Assembly: GCA_964469505.1 (NCBI GenBank)
Contig: CAYXZO010000048.1
Span: 1-17,071 of the forward strand
Direction of reading: 5' to 3'
DNA from: CAYXZO01 sp964469505
Lineage (GTDB): Bacteria; Fidelibacterota; UBA8477; JABMPR01
Length of the DNA: 17,071 nt
The translations under genes and the position numbers were made by a program. The notes under the pieces were generated by a model. It had not been told where the DNA came from, did no database searches, and saw nothing but the letters and a program-made list of their open reading frames with translations. This document shows positions 6,424 through 14,911 of this stretch, one piece after another (the stretch's first letter is position 1; the number at the start of each line of letters is the position of its first letter).

Positions 6424-7614
6424 TTAATGTTTGAAATCTATTGATGCTTGCAACCGACGATCCTTTACAGGAACCAAAGGTGACTTGGTCAACATTTTAA
6501 GAAAACCTCCCACAGCTAATCCGCCTAATGCCAGCAACGGAGCCAGATCAACCCAGCTGGGGTCAAAGGGTACTTTTTGCTCGAACAAACCGGGCATTAC
6601 CAACCAGTACATGTTCACGAAGTGCATCATTAGAACGATCGCAGCCACTGGGACAATGATATAAAAGCGACGCTTGTTAGCGTAAAAAGCCAGGAGTGAA
6701 AATGGGAGGACGAAGTGGAGAAAAACCAGGGAAAGACTGACAACTTTCCAACCGTTGAACCAGCGCGCCAGGTACCAGTGGGTCTCTTCCGGTAAGTTGG
6801 CATACCAGATCAGGAAATACTGGGCCCCCCCGATATAAGCCCAAAAAACTATAAATGCGAACAGCAGTCGGCTCAGGTCATGAAAATGTTCCAGAGTGAC
6901 CACTTCATCCAGTCCACCCCGCCACCTGAGCCACCAGAGAATGACGATGAGGAAAGTTAGAAAGGCTACAAAGGCGCTGGTAAAGATATAAACCCCAAAG
7001 ATGGTGGAATACCACACCGGATCCAGACTCATTAGCCAATCAAAGGCGGCGAAAGTGATAGTAAAGGCAAAGATGAACATCCCGGGCCCACTGATTTTCA
7101 GAAATCGCCCCGTACCGCGGGCGAAATCTCCCCGGTCTTCACTACGGGAAGCGCGCCATAGTCCCCATGCCAACAGGGCCCAGGCCGCCAAATAGACCGC
7201 AGAGCGGATTAGGAAAAAGGTGGGGCTGAGGTAGGTGTCTTTACCGGCCGCCAGATGTATGCCCTCTCCCGCATGTTTCTGGGCCCAGGGATAGATCTGT
7301 TCCAGGCTAAAGGCTATCGGTAGAAAGAAGATGACCGCCGGTATCAGCAAACGGGCGGCTTGCTCACTGAATCGCCGCAGAACGATGCTCCAGACGGCGC
7401 CGGTGAGGTGGTGAAGCATCACAAAAAACAGAGCGCCCAGGGCAATGGTGACTACAAATGCATAAGCCGTCAGATAGGCTTTCATAAAACGCTGGGGATG
7501 GTTCATCCAGGCCAGGACACTTACCAGCACCCCTACCCCTCCCAGGGCCAATGCCAGGTTGCCTATGCCACCGGCGGTCAATTGAAAACTTTCTCGATCA
7601 AATCGCATCTTCAT
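6424..7614 (-). CDS. actF: ACIII polytopic quinol-oxidoreductase subunit ActF
   Basis: 396 residues, almost entirely hydrophobic, with about ten membrane helices. It is the second NrfD-like membrane subunit of alternative complex III, thought to help anchor the complex and provide a proton or quinol path. Family-typical stretches include GALFFVMLHHLTGAVWS (59-75), AFDWLMSLDPVWYSTIFGVY (190-209), EHFHDLSRLLFAF (about 243-255) and FWAYIGGAQYFLIWYANLPE (258-277). These match the 'quinol:cytochrome c oxidoreductase quinone-binding subunit 2' group. The ATG follows the actE stop by 3 bases, so translation is probably coupled. Position after actE and before the one-helix protein is the usual ACIII order. 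No cytochrome oxidase gene follows. Confidence 0.93.
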   Translation of the reverse strand: MKMRFDRESFQLTAGGIGNLALALGGVGVLVSVLAWMNHPQRFMKAYLTAYAFVVTIALGALFFVMLHHLTGAVWSIVLRRFSEQAARLLIPAVIFFLPIAFSLEQIYPWAQKHAGEGIHLAAGKDTYLSPTFFLIRSAVYLAAWALLAWGLWRASRSEDRGDFARGTGRFLKISGPGMFIFAFTITFAAFDWLMSLDPVWYSTIFGVYIFTSAFVAFLTFLIVILWWLRWRGGLDEVVTLEHFHDLSRLLFAFIVFWAYIGGAQYFLIWYANLPEETHWYLARWFNGWKVVSLSLVFLHFVLPFSLLAFYANKRRFYIIVPVAAIVLMMHFVNMYWLVMPGLFEQKVPFDPSWVDLAPLLALGGLAVGGFLKMLTKSPLVPVKDRRLQASIDFKH

Positions 7615-7617
7615 GAG

Positions 7618-8247
7618 CTATTTCAAAGCCATTCTTTTCGCAGGTGGTATTTCATCCAATTTAGCTTGCCGGCTACGCTCCAGCGCTCGGACGTAAGCCA
7701 CAATTCTCCAACGATCAGCCGGGGGAATCTGAGCCCCGTAGGCGGGCATATTGCGGACTCCTTTTGTGATCACTTCGAAAATGTTCCCGTCGGTCATCTC
7801 CAGCACCCGTTTGCTGTGGAAGCTAATTGGGGGAATGGGATAGTTGTATTCCGTGATAATCCCTTTGCCATCCCCGGCGCCACCATGACAGGGACGGCAA
7901 TAGATGTTGTAACGCTCCTGACCCCGTTTCAAATCCTCCATGGTAAGCTTCATGGGGATGGATTCCACGTAATTGCCCTCGGCATCCCGCCCTTGATAGA
8001 AGGCATCGTCCGCGTACAGAGCTCCCCGGGCCACGGTATGTTCCGGCGGCAATCGCATGGTGCTGTGATCGGCAAAAAACCGGCTTTCGCTCTGGGGCTT
8101 GTACTTGGGTTGGGTAAACATATTGCGGATCAAGTGCACCGGGGGCTTTTCTGAGGGCATGCCCCGAAAACAACCAGACAGCAGGACAAGGCCCGTCAGG
8201 GTGAGAGATATTTTAAACACTTTAGCTGAATTCAATCCAATTCTCAT
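7618..8247 (-). CDS. actE: ACIII monoheme cytochrome c lipoprotein ActE
   Basis: 209 residues. The signal peptide ends in the lipobox LLSGC (Cys26), so it is lipid-anchored on the outer face of the membrane. The c-type heme motif is CRPCH (117-121), and RNMPAYG (165-171) supplies the probable axial Met167. It should carry electrons from ActB/ActA to a soluble cytochrome or directly to an oxidase. Residues 30-100 contain the family-specific region before the cytochrome fold, including a region with conserved R/P residues around MRLPPEHTVARG. The ATG overlaps the actD stop by 4 bases (ATGA). Confidence 0.94.
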   Translation of the reverse strand: MRIGLNSAKVFKISLTLTGLVLLSGCFRGMPSEKPPVHLIRNMFTQPKYKPQSESRFFADHSTMRLPPEHTVARGALYADDAFYQGRDAEGNYVESIPMKLTMEDLKRGQERYNIYCRPCHGGAGDGKGIITEYNYPIPPISFHSKRVLEMTDGNIFEVITKGVRNMPAYGAQIPPADRWRIVAYVRALERSRQAKLDEIPPAKRMALK

Positions 8248-8777
8248 GGAGCTTCCAGAACCTCCACCGCCACAGCACCGGCCTCTTTCAGGAGCTGCTG
8301 GGCAGTATCCTGATCAAATTTCGGATCGTCCGCCTCCAGGCTCAGGAAAAATCCGTCGGTGCTGAATTTCTCAAAGCGATCTGAGTAGAAAACGGGGTGA
8401 TGCAACCGTGGTAAACGGGCGACATGTAGAAAGCCGAACACGGCACTGAAGGCTCCCAGCAGTACAAACAGGGCAAAGGTAATGATAATGAAAGCCTGCC
8501 AGCTGAAAAGGGGTTTGCCGGCTACAATCACCGGCTCGGCCTTAGTTGCCACCCACCATTGGAGAGTCATGCCGCCGATCCCGCCCAGAACCGTTCCAAC
8601 CCCCACGATATATCCCATAATGGAGCGCTTCAGTCCCATGGCTTCGTCCATGCCATGGATGGGGAAGGGAGAATGACAATCGAACCGTTGGAAACCGGCG
8701 TCCCGTACCTTCTTGGCCGCCCGGAGCAAATCGCCCGGCGAGGCAAATTCTCCTAAAACTCCCACAACCCGACTCAT
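8244..8777 (-). CDS. actD: ACIII membrane subunit ActD (DUF3341)
   Basis: 177 residues with two membrane helices at about 52-75 and 92-118. The N-terminal cytoplasmic part has the DUF3341 signature: GVLGEFASPGDLL followed by FDCHSPFPIHGMDEAMGLKR (32-51). The C-terminal part is a small ferredoxin-like region ending EAGAVAVEVLEAP. It is a structural subunit of alternative complex III, with no cofactor. The start ATG overlaps the actC stop by 4 bases, and its stop overlaps actE by 4 bases. Confidence 0.94.
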   Translation of the reverse strand: MSRVVGVLGEFASPGDLLRAAKKVRDAGFQRFDCHSPFPIHGMDEAMGLKRSIMGYIVGVGTVLGGIGGMTLQWWVATKAEPVIVAGKPLFSWQAFIIITFALFVLLGAFSAVFGFLHVARLPRLHHPVFYSDRFEKFSTDGFFLSLEADDPKFDQDTAQQLLKEAGAVAVEVLEAP

Positions 8778-10207
8778 GCTTCCACCTTCTCCCCAGTTTT
8801 TGCCGTGGAATAATGGGGATCAGCCTCAGGCATGACTCCTTTCACTTCCGACATGGCCACCATGGGTAGATAACGAATGAACAGCATGAACAGAGTGAAG
8901 AAGAGCCCGAAACTCCCAACGAAGGTAAAAACATCCCAGATAGTGGGGATGTATAAGTCCCAACTGGATGGGAGGTAATCGCGGGAGAGAGAAGTCACTA
9001 CAATGACAAACCGCTCAAACCACATGCCAATGTTGACGAAAATGGAGGCCACAAACAGAATAGCCACGTTACGGCGAGCCTTTTTGAACCAAAATACTTG
9101 CGGCGTAATCACGTTACATAAGAACATCACCCAATAAGACCAGGCGTAAGGTCCGAAGGCCCGATTGATAAAGGTGAATCGTTCCACGAGATTGCCGCTG
9201 TACCAGGCTGTGAAAAACTCAATTATATAGGAATAACCCACCATACTGCCGGTTACCAGGATGATTTTGGCCATCTTCTCCAGGTGATTCATAGTGATGA
9301 TGTTTTCCAGGTGGTAGGCCTTGCGGGCTATAATCACCAGGGTCAAAACCATCCCGAAGCCCGAGAAAATGGCCCCGGCCACGAAGTATGGCGGAAAGAT
9401 GGTAGTATGCCAACCGGGAACGATGCTGGTGGCGAAGTCGGTGGCTACCACCGAATGGACTGACAGCACCAGGGGCGTAGCCAGTCCGGCCAGCATTAAG
9501 TAAGCCAATTCATAGTGCTGCCATTGGCGGTGCCCCCCACGCCAACCCAGGGACAGCAGGCCAAAAAGCTTCTTACGTGTCAGCTTACGGGCCCGGTCCC
9601 GCAGGGTAGCCAGGTCGGGGATCAGTCCCAGATACCAAAACAACAGGGAAACGGTGAAGTAAGTCCCCACCGCAAAGAAGTCCCACAACAGCGGGCTGCG
9701 GAAATTGGGCCAGGTCCCCATCTGGTTGGGTACTGGGAAGAACCAGTAGAGGAGCCAAGGGCGGCCGACATGGATGCCGGGAAATAACAAGGCACAGATG
9801 ACGGCAAACAACGTCATAGCCTCGGCGAAGCGGTTGATACCGGTACGCCAGCGCTGTCGCAACAAAAATAGGATGGCGGATATCAAGGTTCCGGCGTGTC
9901 CGATACCGACCCAGAACACAAAGTTTACGATGGCGAACCCCCACCCCACCGGGTTGTTGAGTCCCCATACGCCTACACCTTCCCAGAAAAGCCAGCCGAC
10001 GGAGCCGATCAGGAGTAACAACCCCGAAACCGCCAGGCCGAACAGTGGATACCAAGCGCTGGGGGGTTTGGATTCGGTGATCTCACTGACCTTCTGGGTT
10101 ACATCGGCAAAAGTATAGCCTCCGCCCACCAGCTGTTCCTCATACTGCCAGGCCAGGGGCGAAGCTGGGTTTCTAAACGGCAGTTTGCGAAGGAAACGTA
10201 GACTCAT
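8774..10207 (-). CDS. actC: ACIII NrfD-type quinol-binding membrane subunit ActC
   Basis: 477 residues, polytopic, of the NrfD/PsrC family; it holds the quinol oxidation site facing the iron-sulfur arm of ActB. Family-typical segments include FWVGIGHAGTLISAILFLLR (98-117), LLFPGIHVGRPWLLYW (140-155), a stretch ending LVLSVHSVVATDFA near 245-265, and WFERFVIVVTSLSRDYLPS near 398-416. About ten hydrophobic helices can be counted. The ATG at 10207 has GGGGAG about 10 bases upstream and lies 24 bases after the actB stop. Its own stop overlaps actD by 4 bases. Confidence 0.94.
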   Translation of the reverse strand: MSLRFLRKLPFRNPASPLAWQYEEQLVGGGYTFADVTQKVSEITESKPPSAWYPLFGLAVSGLLLLIGSVGWLFWEGVGVWGLNNPVGWGFAIVNFVFWVGIGHAGTLISAILFLLRQRWRTGINRFAEAMTLFAVICALLFPGIHVGRPWLLYWFFPVPNQMGTWPNFRSPLLWDFFAVGTYFTVSLLFWYLGLIPDLATLRDRARKLTRKKLFGLLSLGWRGGHRQWQHYELAYLMLAGLATPLVLSVHSVVATDFATSIVPGWHTTIFPPYFVAGAIFSGFGMVLTLVIIARKAYHLENIITMNHLEKMAKIILVTGSMVGYSYIIEFFTAWYSGNLVERFTFINRAFGPYAWSYWVMFLCNVITPQVFWFKKARRNVAILFVASIFVNIGMWFERFVIVVTSLSRDYLPSSWDLYIPTIWDVFTFVGSFGLFFTLFMLFIRYLPMVAMSEVKGVMPEADPHYSTAKTGEKVEA

Positions 10208-10231
10208 GGAATACTCACTCCCCGGCCATAA

Positions 10232-13198
10232 TCAGGTAGTCTGTTTCATTGCTGGATGTGGGTTACGCAATCGAGCGAGATAGGTGGTCCGGGGACGCAG
10301 ATTAAGCTCCTGCAACAGGGCGTAGTTACGCGGTTCCTGCTTCCGCTTGACCACCTCACTATTTTTATCGTTGATATTACCGAAGGTAATCGCACCGGTG
10401 GGACAAGCTTCTTGGCAGGCGGTCATAATTTCGCCGTCCCGAACAGCACGATTTTCCCGCTTGGCCTGAATCTCTCCTTCCCGGATGCGCTGAATGCAGA
10501 AAGTGCATTTTTCCATCACCCCCCGGAAACGTACCGTCACGTCCGGGTTCATAGCCATCTGAACTATTTCAGGAATGTCTTTTGTATAGTTGTAGAAATT
10601 GAACCGGCGCACTTTGTAAGGACAGTTGTTGGCACAATAACGAGTTCCCACGCACCGGTTGTAGTTCATGGTATTGAGCCCCTCGTGGTCGTGATTGGTG
10701 GCTGAAACGGGACACACCTGCTCACAAGGAGCCATCTCGCAGTGCATACAGTTCACCGGCTGAACAGCGACTTCAGGATCATCGGGGGAACCGGAGAAGT
10801 AGCGGTCCACTCGAATCCAGTGCATTTCACGCCCCTTCAGGACCTCTTTTTTGCCCACCACGGGAATGTTGTTTTCGCTCTGGCAAGCAATGGTGCAGAC
10901 GTTACAACCGGTACAAGCATTTAAGTCAATGGTCATGCCCCATTGGTAGCCGGTGTCGTATTTCCAGTCTTTCCACATGGAGATTTCGGGAGCTTCTTCA
11001 CCCGCCTCCCGAATTACCTCCGGGTTGCGCCGGTACTCTTCCCAGGTGGCCTCACGAATTATCTGACGCTGGCGTTCGGCCACTCCCTTGGCCGCCAGTT
11101 TTTCCGTATCCAACCCGTGAAAATCTTGGACACAAGCCAGGGGATATGATTTATCAAGGGCTACCAGGTACACTCCCTGAGTTACGTACTTTCCGCTATT
11201 TGTACGCAGGGGATACACATCAAAGCCAGATGACTTGAAAATATTGCCACCTTCTCGACGCCCATAGCCCAGAGTAGCTACCAGCGTATTGTCGGCCACT
11301 CCCGGTAAGACCCACACCGGCAGGGATACCTTTCGTTTGTCGAAATGTACCTCCACCAACTTACCGCTATCAACCTGCCAGGCGCGAGCGGTTTTGGGGC
11401 TCACGAGCAAGGCATTATCCCAGGTCAGCTTGGTAACCGGGTCCGGCAATTCCTGCAACCAAGCATTATTGGCGAAGCGTCCGTCGTAAAGCTGAGGGGA
11501 AAGCTGGAAAATCAATTCCGCTTTTTCGCCATTCCCTCTCAGGACAAGCTGTTCCAGAGTTGACTTCAGCCCGTCGCTGGAAATTTCAGTTTGATACCAC
11601 TGGGGTTCACCGGGCAGAAAGCCGTCGTGGACCACCTTCTGCCAGTGCTTATCGAACCCGATTTGCGGTAGGAAATCCTGGAAGGTTTCGCGAACTAAAT
11701 CGTAATCTTTCTGTTCTTTTCCGGCCGATAATGCCCCTAGAAATTGCACCAAACTACTGGTCTTGAACAGGGGACGAATAAGCGGTTGCACTACCCCCAC
11801 GTATCCATTCCACCAGGACACATCACCCCAGCTTTCTAGATAGTGGGAAGCAGGTAAGTGAAAGGTGGCCTTGATTGCAGTTTCATCTCGATGGAGTCCC
11901 CAATGAATCGTCCGCTTCACCTGGCTTAGGGCTTGGCTGAAAGCCAGATCGCTGGGGGCGTCGAAAACGGGATTGACATCCATCATCACCAGAGTTTGGA
12001 CGGATCCGTTTTCCATGGATTTGACGAGACTGGTGAAGGCCTCGTCATCCGGCTGCCAGGCATAGGGGTGATCGTAGTATTTGACCGTTTTACCCTGGTT
12101 GCCCAACAGGGCATTGATCCAGGCCACCAGCGCATGCACTTGAGGTGGCTGACGACGACCGGCAAGGACTACACTTGAGCCCCGATGGTTAACCAAATCA
12201 GTGGCTAGCGTTTTGATGAAACGTTTGCGTTTGGGATTGGCTTTAAGCCACCCCGTGACTGACGGTACGGGGAGATTAAGTTTTACCCCCCGGGCCTGCA
12301 ATTCTTGCAATAAAGCCACGGCAAAAGCCTGTACCTCACTGGCTGGCAGCGCCAGACGGTGATCTGCCATGGTGGAGGTGGTGGTTAGTACCGGCTCCAC
12401 CAGGTAGAGTCGATTGGTTTCCTCTCCCCTACGGGCTTCCGCGAAATCCCGGGCATAACTCAAGGCATGGGATTCTGTGTCCAGAAAATCAGCGTCCAAC
12501 GCAAGTACGACCCGAGCCTTGGTAAAATCGTACCACGGCTCCACTGCCCTACCAAGCACCAGCTCAAGCCCCCGGCGGATATTGCCATCGTGTACAGGAG
12601 CGTACGCTACCCACTGGGCCCCAGGAAACTTTTGCTCTAATGCTCTTCTTAAGCGCCAGGCCGTAGGGGAGGCCATCGGAGGAACTAAAAAGACCAATCC
12701 TTCTCCGTCATTGGCGGCATGTTCCCCGGCCCATTGCTCCCAATTCTTCAGGAATTCATCAAAGGTGGAGGGAGAACTGTCTTTAACAACCTGCGTAGAA
12801 CGATCCGGGTCATAAAGATCCAGAATTGAAGCGATGGCCCATCTATGGGTAGCCCCCCTAGAGAGGGGGTGTTGAGGATTACCCTTCAGGTAAGTGGGAC
12901 GCCCTTCATGACTTTCCGCCAAAAGGGGAAAATTTTCCAACCCGAAAGGCATTGCCGTAGCATAGTACTGGGGATTACCTAGCACTAGATCGTCGGGCTT
13001 GGTGACGTAGGGAATGATCTTTTCCACTGGCCGGCGCATACAGCCATTAAAGCCGGCCAGGGCCAGGGACGCACCCATCAGGGTCAGGAACTCACGGCGA
13101 TTCAGCGAGCTACCACTGTAATCGGGAGTTTTAGGAGTTGTGGATCCCGACTCCAGCTCGGAGAGACTGCGCCACCAGCGATTAGATTCTTTTTTCAT
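10232..13198 (-). CDS. actB: ACIII molybdopterin oxidoreductase-like / iron-sulfur fusion ActB
   Basis: About 988 residues. A twin-arginine-type signal (NRREFLTLMG, then LALAGFNGC) exports it; the final Cys may carry lipid. Residues from about 60 to 740 resemble molybdopterin oxidoreductases, but in ACIII this half carries no cofactor. The C-terminal part has 15 cluster cysteines at about 762-932: CTGCNVCTIAC, CMHCEMAPCEQVC, CVGTRYCANNC and CTFC plus CQEAC. In the third block a Thr replaces the second Cys, so this gives three [4Fe-4S] clusters and one [3Fe-4S] cluster, as known for ACIII. It passes electrons from ActC to the cytochromes. I chose the ATG at 13198-13196: it overlaps the actA stop as ATGA and has AGGA 8 bases upstream. 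An ATG at 13207 (3 more residues) has AGG immediately against it, which is too close. Confidence 0.94.
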   Translation of the reverse strand: MKKESNRWWRSLSELESGSTTPKTPDYSGSSLNRREFLTLMGASLALAGFNGCMRRPVEKIIPYVTKPDDLVLGNPQYYATAMPFGLENFPLLAESHEGRPTYLKGNPQHPLSRGATHRWAIASILDLYDPDRSTQVVKDSSPSTFDEFLKNWEQWAGEHAANDGEGLVFLVPPMASPTAWRLRRALEQKFPGAQWVAYAPVHDGNIRRGLELVLGRAVEPWYDFTKARVVLALDADFLDTESHALSYARDFAEARRGEETNRLYLVEPVLTTTSTMADHRLALPASEVQAFAVALLQELQARGVKLNLPVPSVTGWLKANPKRKRFIKTLATDLVNHRGSSVVLAGRRQPPQVHALVAWINALLGNQGKTVKYYDHPYAWQPDDEAFTSLVKSMENGSVQTLVMMDVNPVFDAPSDLAFSQALSQVKRTIHWGLHRDETAIKATFHLPASHYLESWGDVSWWNGYVGVVQPLIRPLFKTSSLVQFLGALSAGKEQKDYDLVRETFQDFLPQIGFDKHWQKVVHDGFLPGEPQWYQTEISSDGLKSTLEQLVLRGNGEKAELIFQLSPQLYDGRFANNAWLQELPDPVTKLTWDNALLVSPKTARAWQVDSGKLVEVHFDKRKVSLPVWVLPGVADNTLVATLGYGRREGGNIFKSSGFDVYPLRTNSGKYVTQGVYLVALDKSYPLACVQDFHGLDTEKLAAKGVAERQRQIIREATWEEYRRNPEVIREAGEEAPEISMWKDWKYDTGYQWGMTIDLNACTGCNVCTIACQSENNIPVVGKKEVLKGREMHWIRVDRYFSGSPDDPEVAVQPVNCMHCEMAPCEQVCPVSATNHDHEGLNTMNYNRCVGTRYCANNCPYKVRRFNFYNYTKDIPEIVQMAMNPDVTVRFRGVMEKCTFCIQRIREGEIQAKRENRAVRDGEIMTACQEACPTGAITFGNINDKNSEVVKRKQEPRNYALLQELNLRPRTTYLARLRNPHPAMKQTT

Positions 13199-13842
13199 CG
13201 GTGACATCCTGAACAGTCAGTTGGAGGCTTCAAATGCATACGCTTCTTAACCTGGACGGCAAATTGAGTTTGATCAGCCGGGGGTTGCCAAGCCATGTTG
13301 GTTACCTCTTCTGGCCTTCTCAAGTACTGGTCCGGATTCCGATGACAATCCATACACCAGGACATACTTAAAGGTTCTTTCTGCTCCACCACCTCCATTT
13401 GATCGACGCGACCATGGCATGTGGAACATCCAACCCCTGCTCTCAAGTGCATACTGTGGTCGAAATAGGCGAAATCGGGGATTTTATTAACGCGAATCCA
13501 CTCTATGGGCTTACCCGTCCGGTAGCTTTCCCGAATGGGAGCCAGTTTCTCACTTTCGGGCTTAATCAATGTGTGGCAATTCATGCAGGTTTTGGTGGGC
13601 GGTACCATGGCCACTGCCGAAACTTCCACTCCGGTGTGACAGTAACGACAATCTAAACCTAAATCACCAGCGTGGAGCTTGTGGCTATACGGCACGGGCT
13701 GGACAGGGCGATAACCCACGTCCGTGTATTTGGGAGAAAAATAATAATCGATGAGTCCTATAGAGGCCAACAGCCCTACGAGCAGGGCGGCACCGACGTA
13801 AATCGGTAAGCGATTAGTCCATTCGGGAAAAAGCTGTGCCAT
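13195..13842 (-). CDS. actA: ACIII membrane-anchored pentaheme cytochrome ActA
   Basis: 215 residues from the ATG at 13842-13840. One N-terminal membrane helix (about 12-32) anchors a periplasmic multiheme domain with five CxxCH motifs: CRYCH, CMNCH, CSTCH, CMDCH and, at the very C-terminus, CSGCH. Further histidines (SHKLH, DHSMH, KRMH) are likely distal heme ligands. It is the electron-exit cytochrome of alternative complex III and the first gene of the operon. A GTG at 13851-13849 in the same frame would add three residues; neither start has a strong ribosome binding site, so ATG is chosen by convention. The stop overlaps the actB start. Confidence 0.94.
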   Translation of the reverse strand: MAQLFPEWTNRLPIYVGAALLVGLLASIGLIDYYFSPKYTDVGYRPVQPVPYSHKLHAGDLGLDCRYCHTGVEVSAVAMVPPTKTCMNCHTLIKPESEKLAPIRESYRTGKPIEWIRVNKIPDFAYFDHSMHLRAGVGCSTCHGRVDQMEVVEQKEPLSMSWCMDCHRNPDQYLRRPEEVTNMAWQPPADQTQFAVQVKKRMHLKPPTDCSGCHR

Positions 13843-13872
13843 TAATACCACTCATCTTTCACAAGTCCCCTT

Positions 13873-13917
13873 CTCAGTTTCAGAGATCGCAGGTGGTGAC
13901 CCAAGAACCAAACTGAG
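13873..13917. repeat. Inverted repeat in the actA leader
   Basis: Perfect 8-base arms CTCAGTTT (13873-13880) and AAACTGAG (13910-13917) are separated by 29 bases. It lies in the presumed untranslated leader of the act mRNA, about 30 bases before actA. Inside the loop there is a small GGTGACC element, itself symmetrical around its middle base. It could be an RNA stem-loop or a protein-binding site. The long loop and lack of a T-run argue against a terminator. Confidence 0.4.
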
Positions 13918-13949
13918 CTTCGGCACACCCCCTATCAAAGCACGGCGCG

Positions 13950-13978
13950 AAAATAAACGACCTCTGGAAAAGCGTCAA
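13950..13978 (-). promoter_or_regulatory. Sigma70-like promoter for the act operon
   Basis: On the minus strand TTGACG (13978-13973) and TATTTT (13955-13950) are separated by exactly 17 bases. Agreement with TTGACA and TATAAT is 5 of 6 and 4 of 6. Transcription would start near 13942, leaving a leader of about 100 bases before actA. It sits between the dppC stop and actA, which suggests the act operon is transcribed independently of the permease genes. Confidence 0.5.
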
Positions 13979-13998
13979 CGTAAAAAACACAACCAAAC

Positions 13999-14883
13999 TT
14001 ATCCCATTTTAGCGCCACTCCTTTTAGGTGTGGCGTACTTCATCAAGGGATCCAAGGCGTCGCGCAATCCCTCTCCGAATAGATTAAAGCCCATTACCAT
14101 TAGGGCTACGGCCAGTCCCGGAAAAACGGAAATCCACCACTCGCCCCGCAAATGGGTGCGCCCAAAGGCAATCATCGAACCCCAGCTCGGTTCCGGGGGT
14201 TGGGCTCCCAGACCGATGAAGGACAGGGAAGCTTCGGCCATTACAGCTCCCGCTATGCTCATGGTGAAAGCAACGATCACTGGTGCTAGGCTATTAGGTA
14301 ACACGTGTCGGAACATAATCCTGAGATTTGAAAAACCCAATGCTGAAGCCGCGGCCACATATTCCTGTTCGATCACCGTCAGCACCTGCCCCCGCATAAT
14401 GCGGGCCATGCCCGGCCAACTCACTATCCCAATGGCCAACATGGCCACATTAAGGTTGGGGTGAGGCACTGCGGCGGTAATTCCTATCATAAACAACAGA
14501 GCAGGAAAGGCGAACACGATATCGGTGAAACGCATGATTACCGCATCAATCCAGCCGCCAAAGAAACCCGCCAGAAGTCCTAACCCGGCACCGATCAATA
14601 GGGACAACCCGCTGGCTAAGATCCCAACTTTCAAAGAAATCCGCGCACCGTAAATAACCCGGGATAGAACATCGCGGCCTTCCTCGTCAGTACCCAACCA
14701 ATGCTCCCGGGAAGGCGGTTCCAGGCTATGATCCAAATCGGTGCGGTAAGGATTGTAGGGTGCCAACCAGGGCGCAGCCAATCCGGTAAAAACCAGCAGG
14801 CCCACCAAAAATAACCCGGCTAAAGCGGCACGATCATGACGTAAACGGGAAAGGGACTCGGCAAAAATACTTCCGTGACTCAT
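13999..14883 (-). CDS. dppC: Peptide/nickel-type ABC transporter permease (DppC/OppC family)
   Basis: About 294 residues from the ATG at 14883-14881. An N-terminal OppC-type helix (about 20-42) is followed by the typical HWLGTDEEGRDVLSRVIYG block and then five more membrane helices. The ATPase-contact (EAA) loop is EYVAAASALGFSNLRIMFRH with the usual Gly. It forms the inner-membrane channel with the upstream DppB-like protein to import peptides or similar small solutes; the substrate cannot be told from permeases. A TTG at 14895 would add four residues but the ATG is simpler; no clear ribosome binding site supports either. It starts 28 bases after dppB and is the last gene of this pair. No ATPase or binding protein is seen next to it. 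Confidence 0.9.
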   Translation of the reverse strand: MSHGSIFAESLSRLRHDRAALAGLFLVGLLVFTGLAAPWLAPYNPYRTDLDHSLEPPSREHWLGTDEEGRDVLSRVIYGARISLKVGILASGLSLLIGAGLGLLAGFFGGWIDAVIMRFTDIVFAFPALLFMIGITAAVPHPNLNVAMLAIGIVSWPGMARIMRGQVLTVIEQEYVAAASALGFSNLRIMFRHVLPNSLAPVIVAFTMSIAGAVMAEASLSFIGLGAQPPEPSWGSMIAFGRTHLRGEWWISVFPGLAVALMVMGFNLFGEGLRDALDPLMKYATPKRSGAKMG

Positions 14884-14911
14884 CGGTGCTGACAAAGATT
14901 TTTATGTTTTC

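Noticed and set aside
7360..8154. Long open frame (264 codons) on the plus strand
   Set aside because: It is antisense to actE and actF, whose proteins have clear heme, lipobox and membrane signatures. The plus-strand translation has no recognisable domain.
10232..13198. An active molybdenum oxidoreductase
   Set aside because: Gene order, the Tat/Cys N-terminus and the 15-cysteine pattern identify ActB of alternative complex III, whose molybdopterin-like half is known to carry no cofactor.
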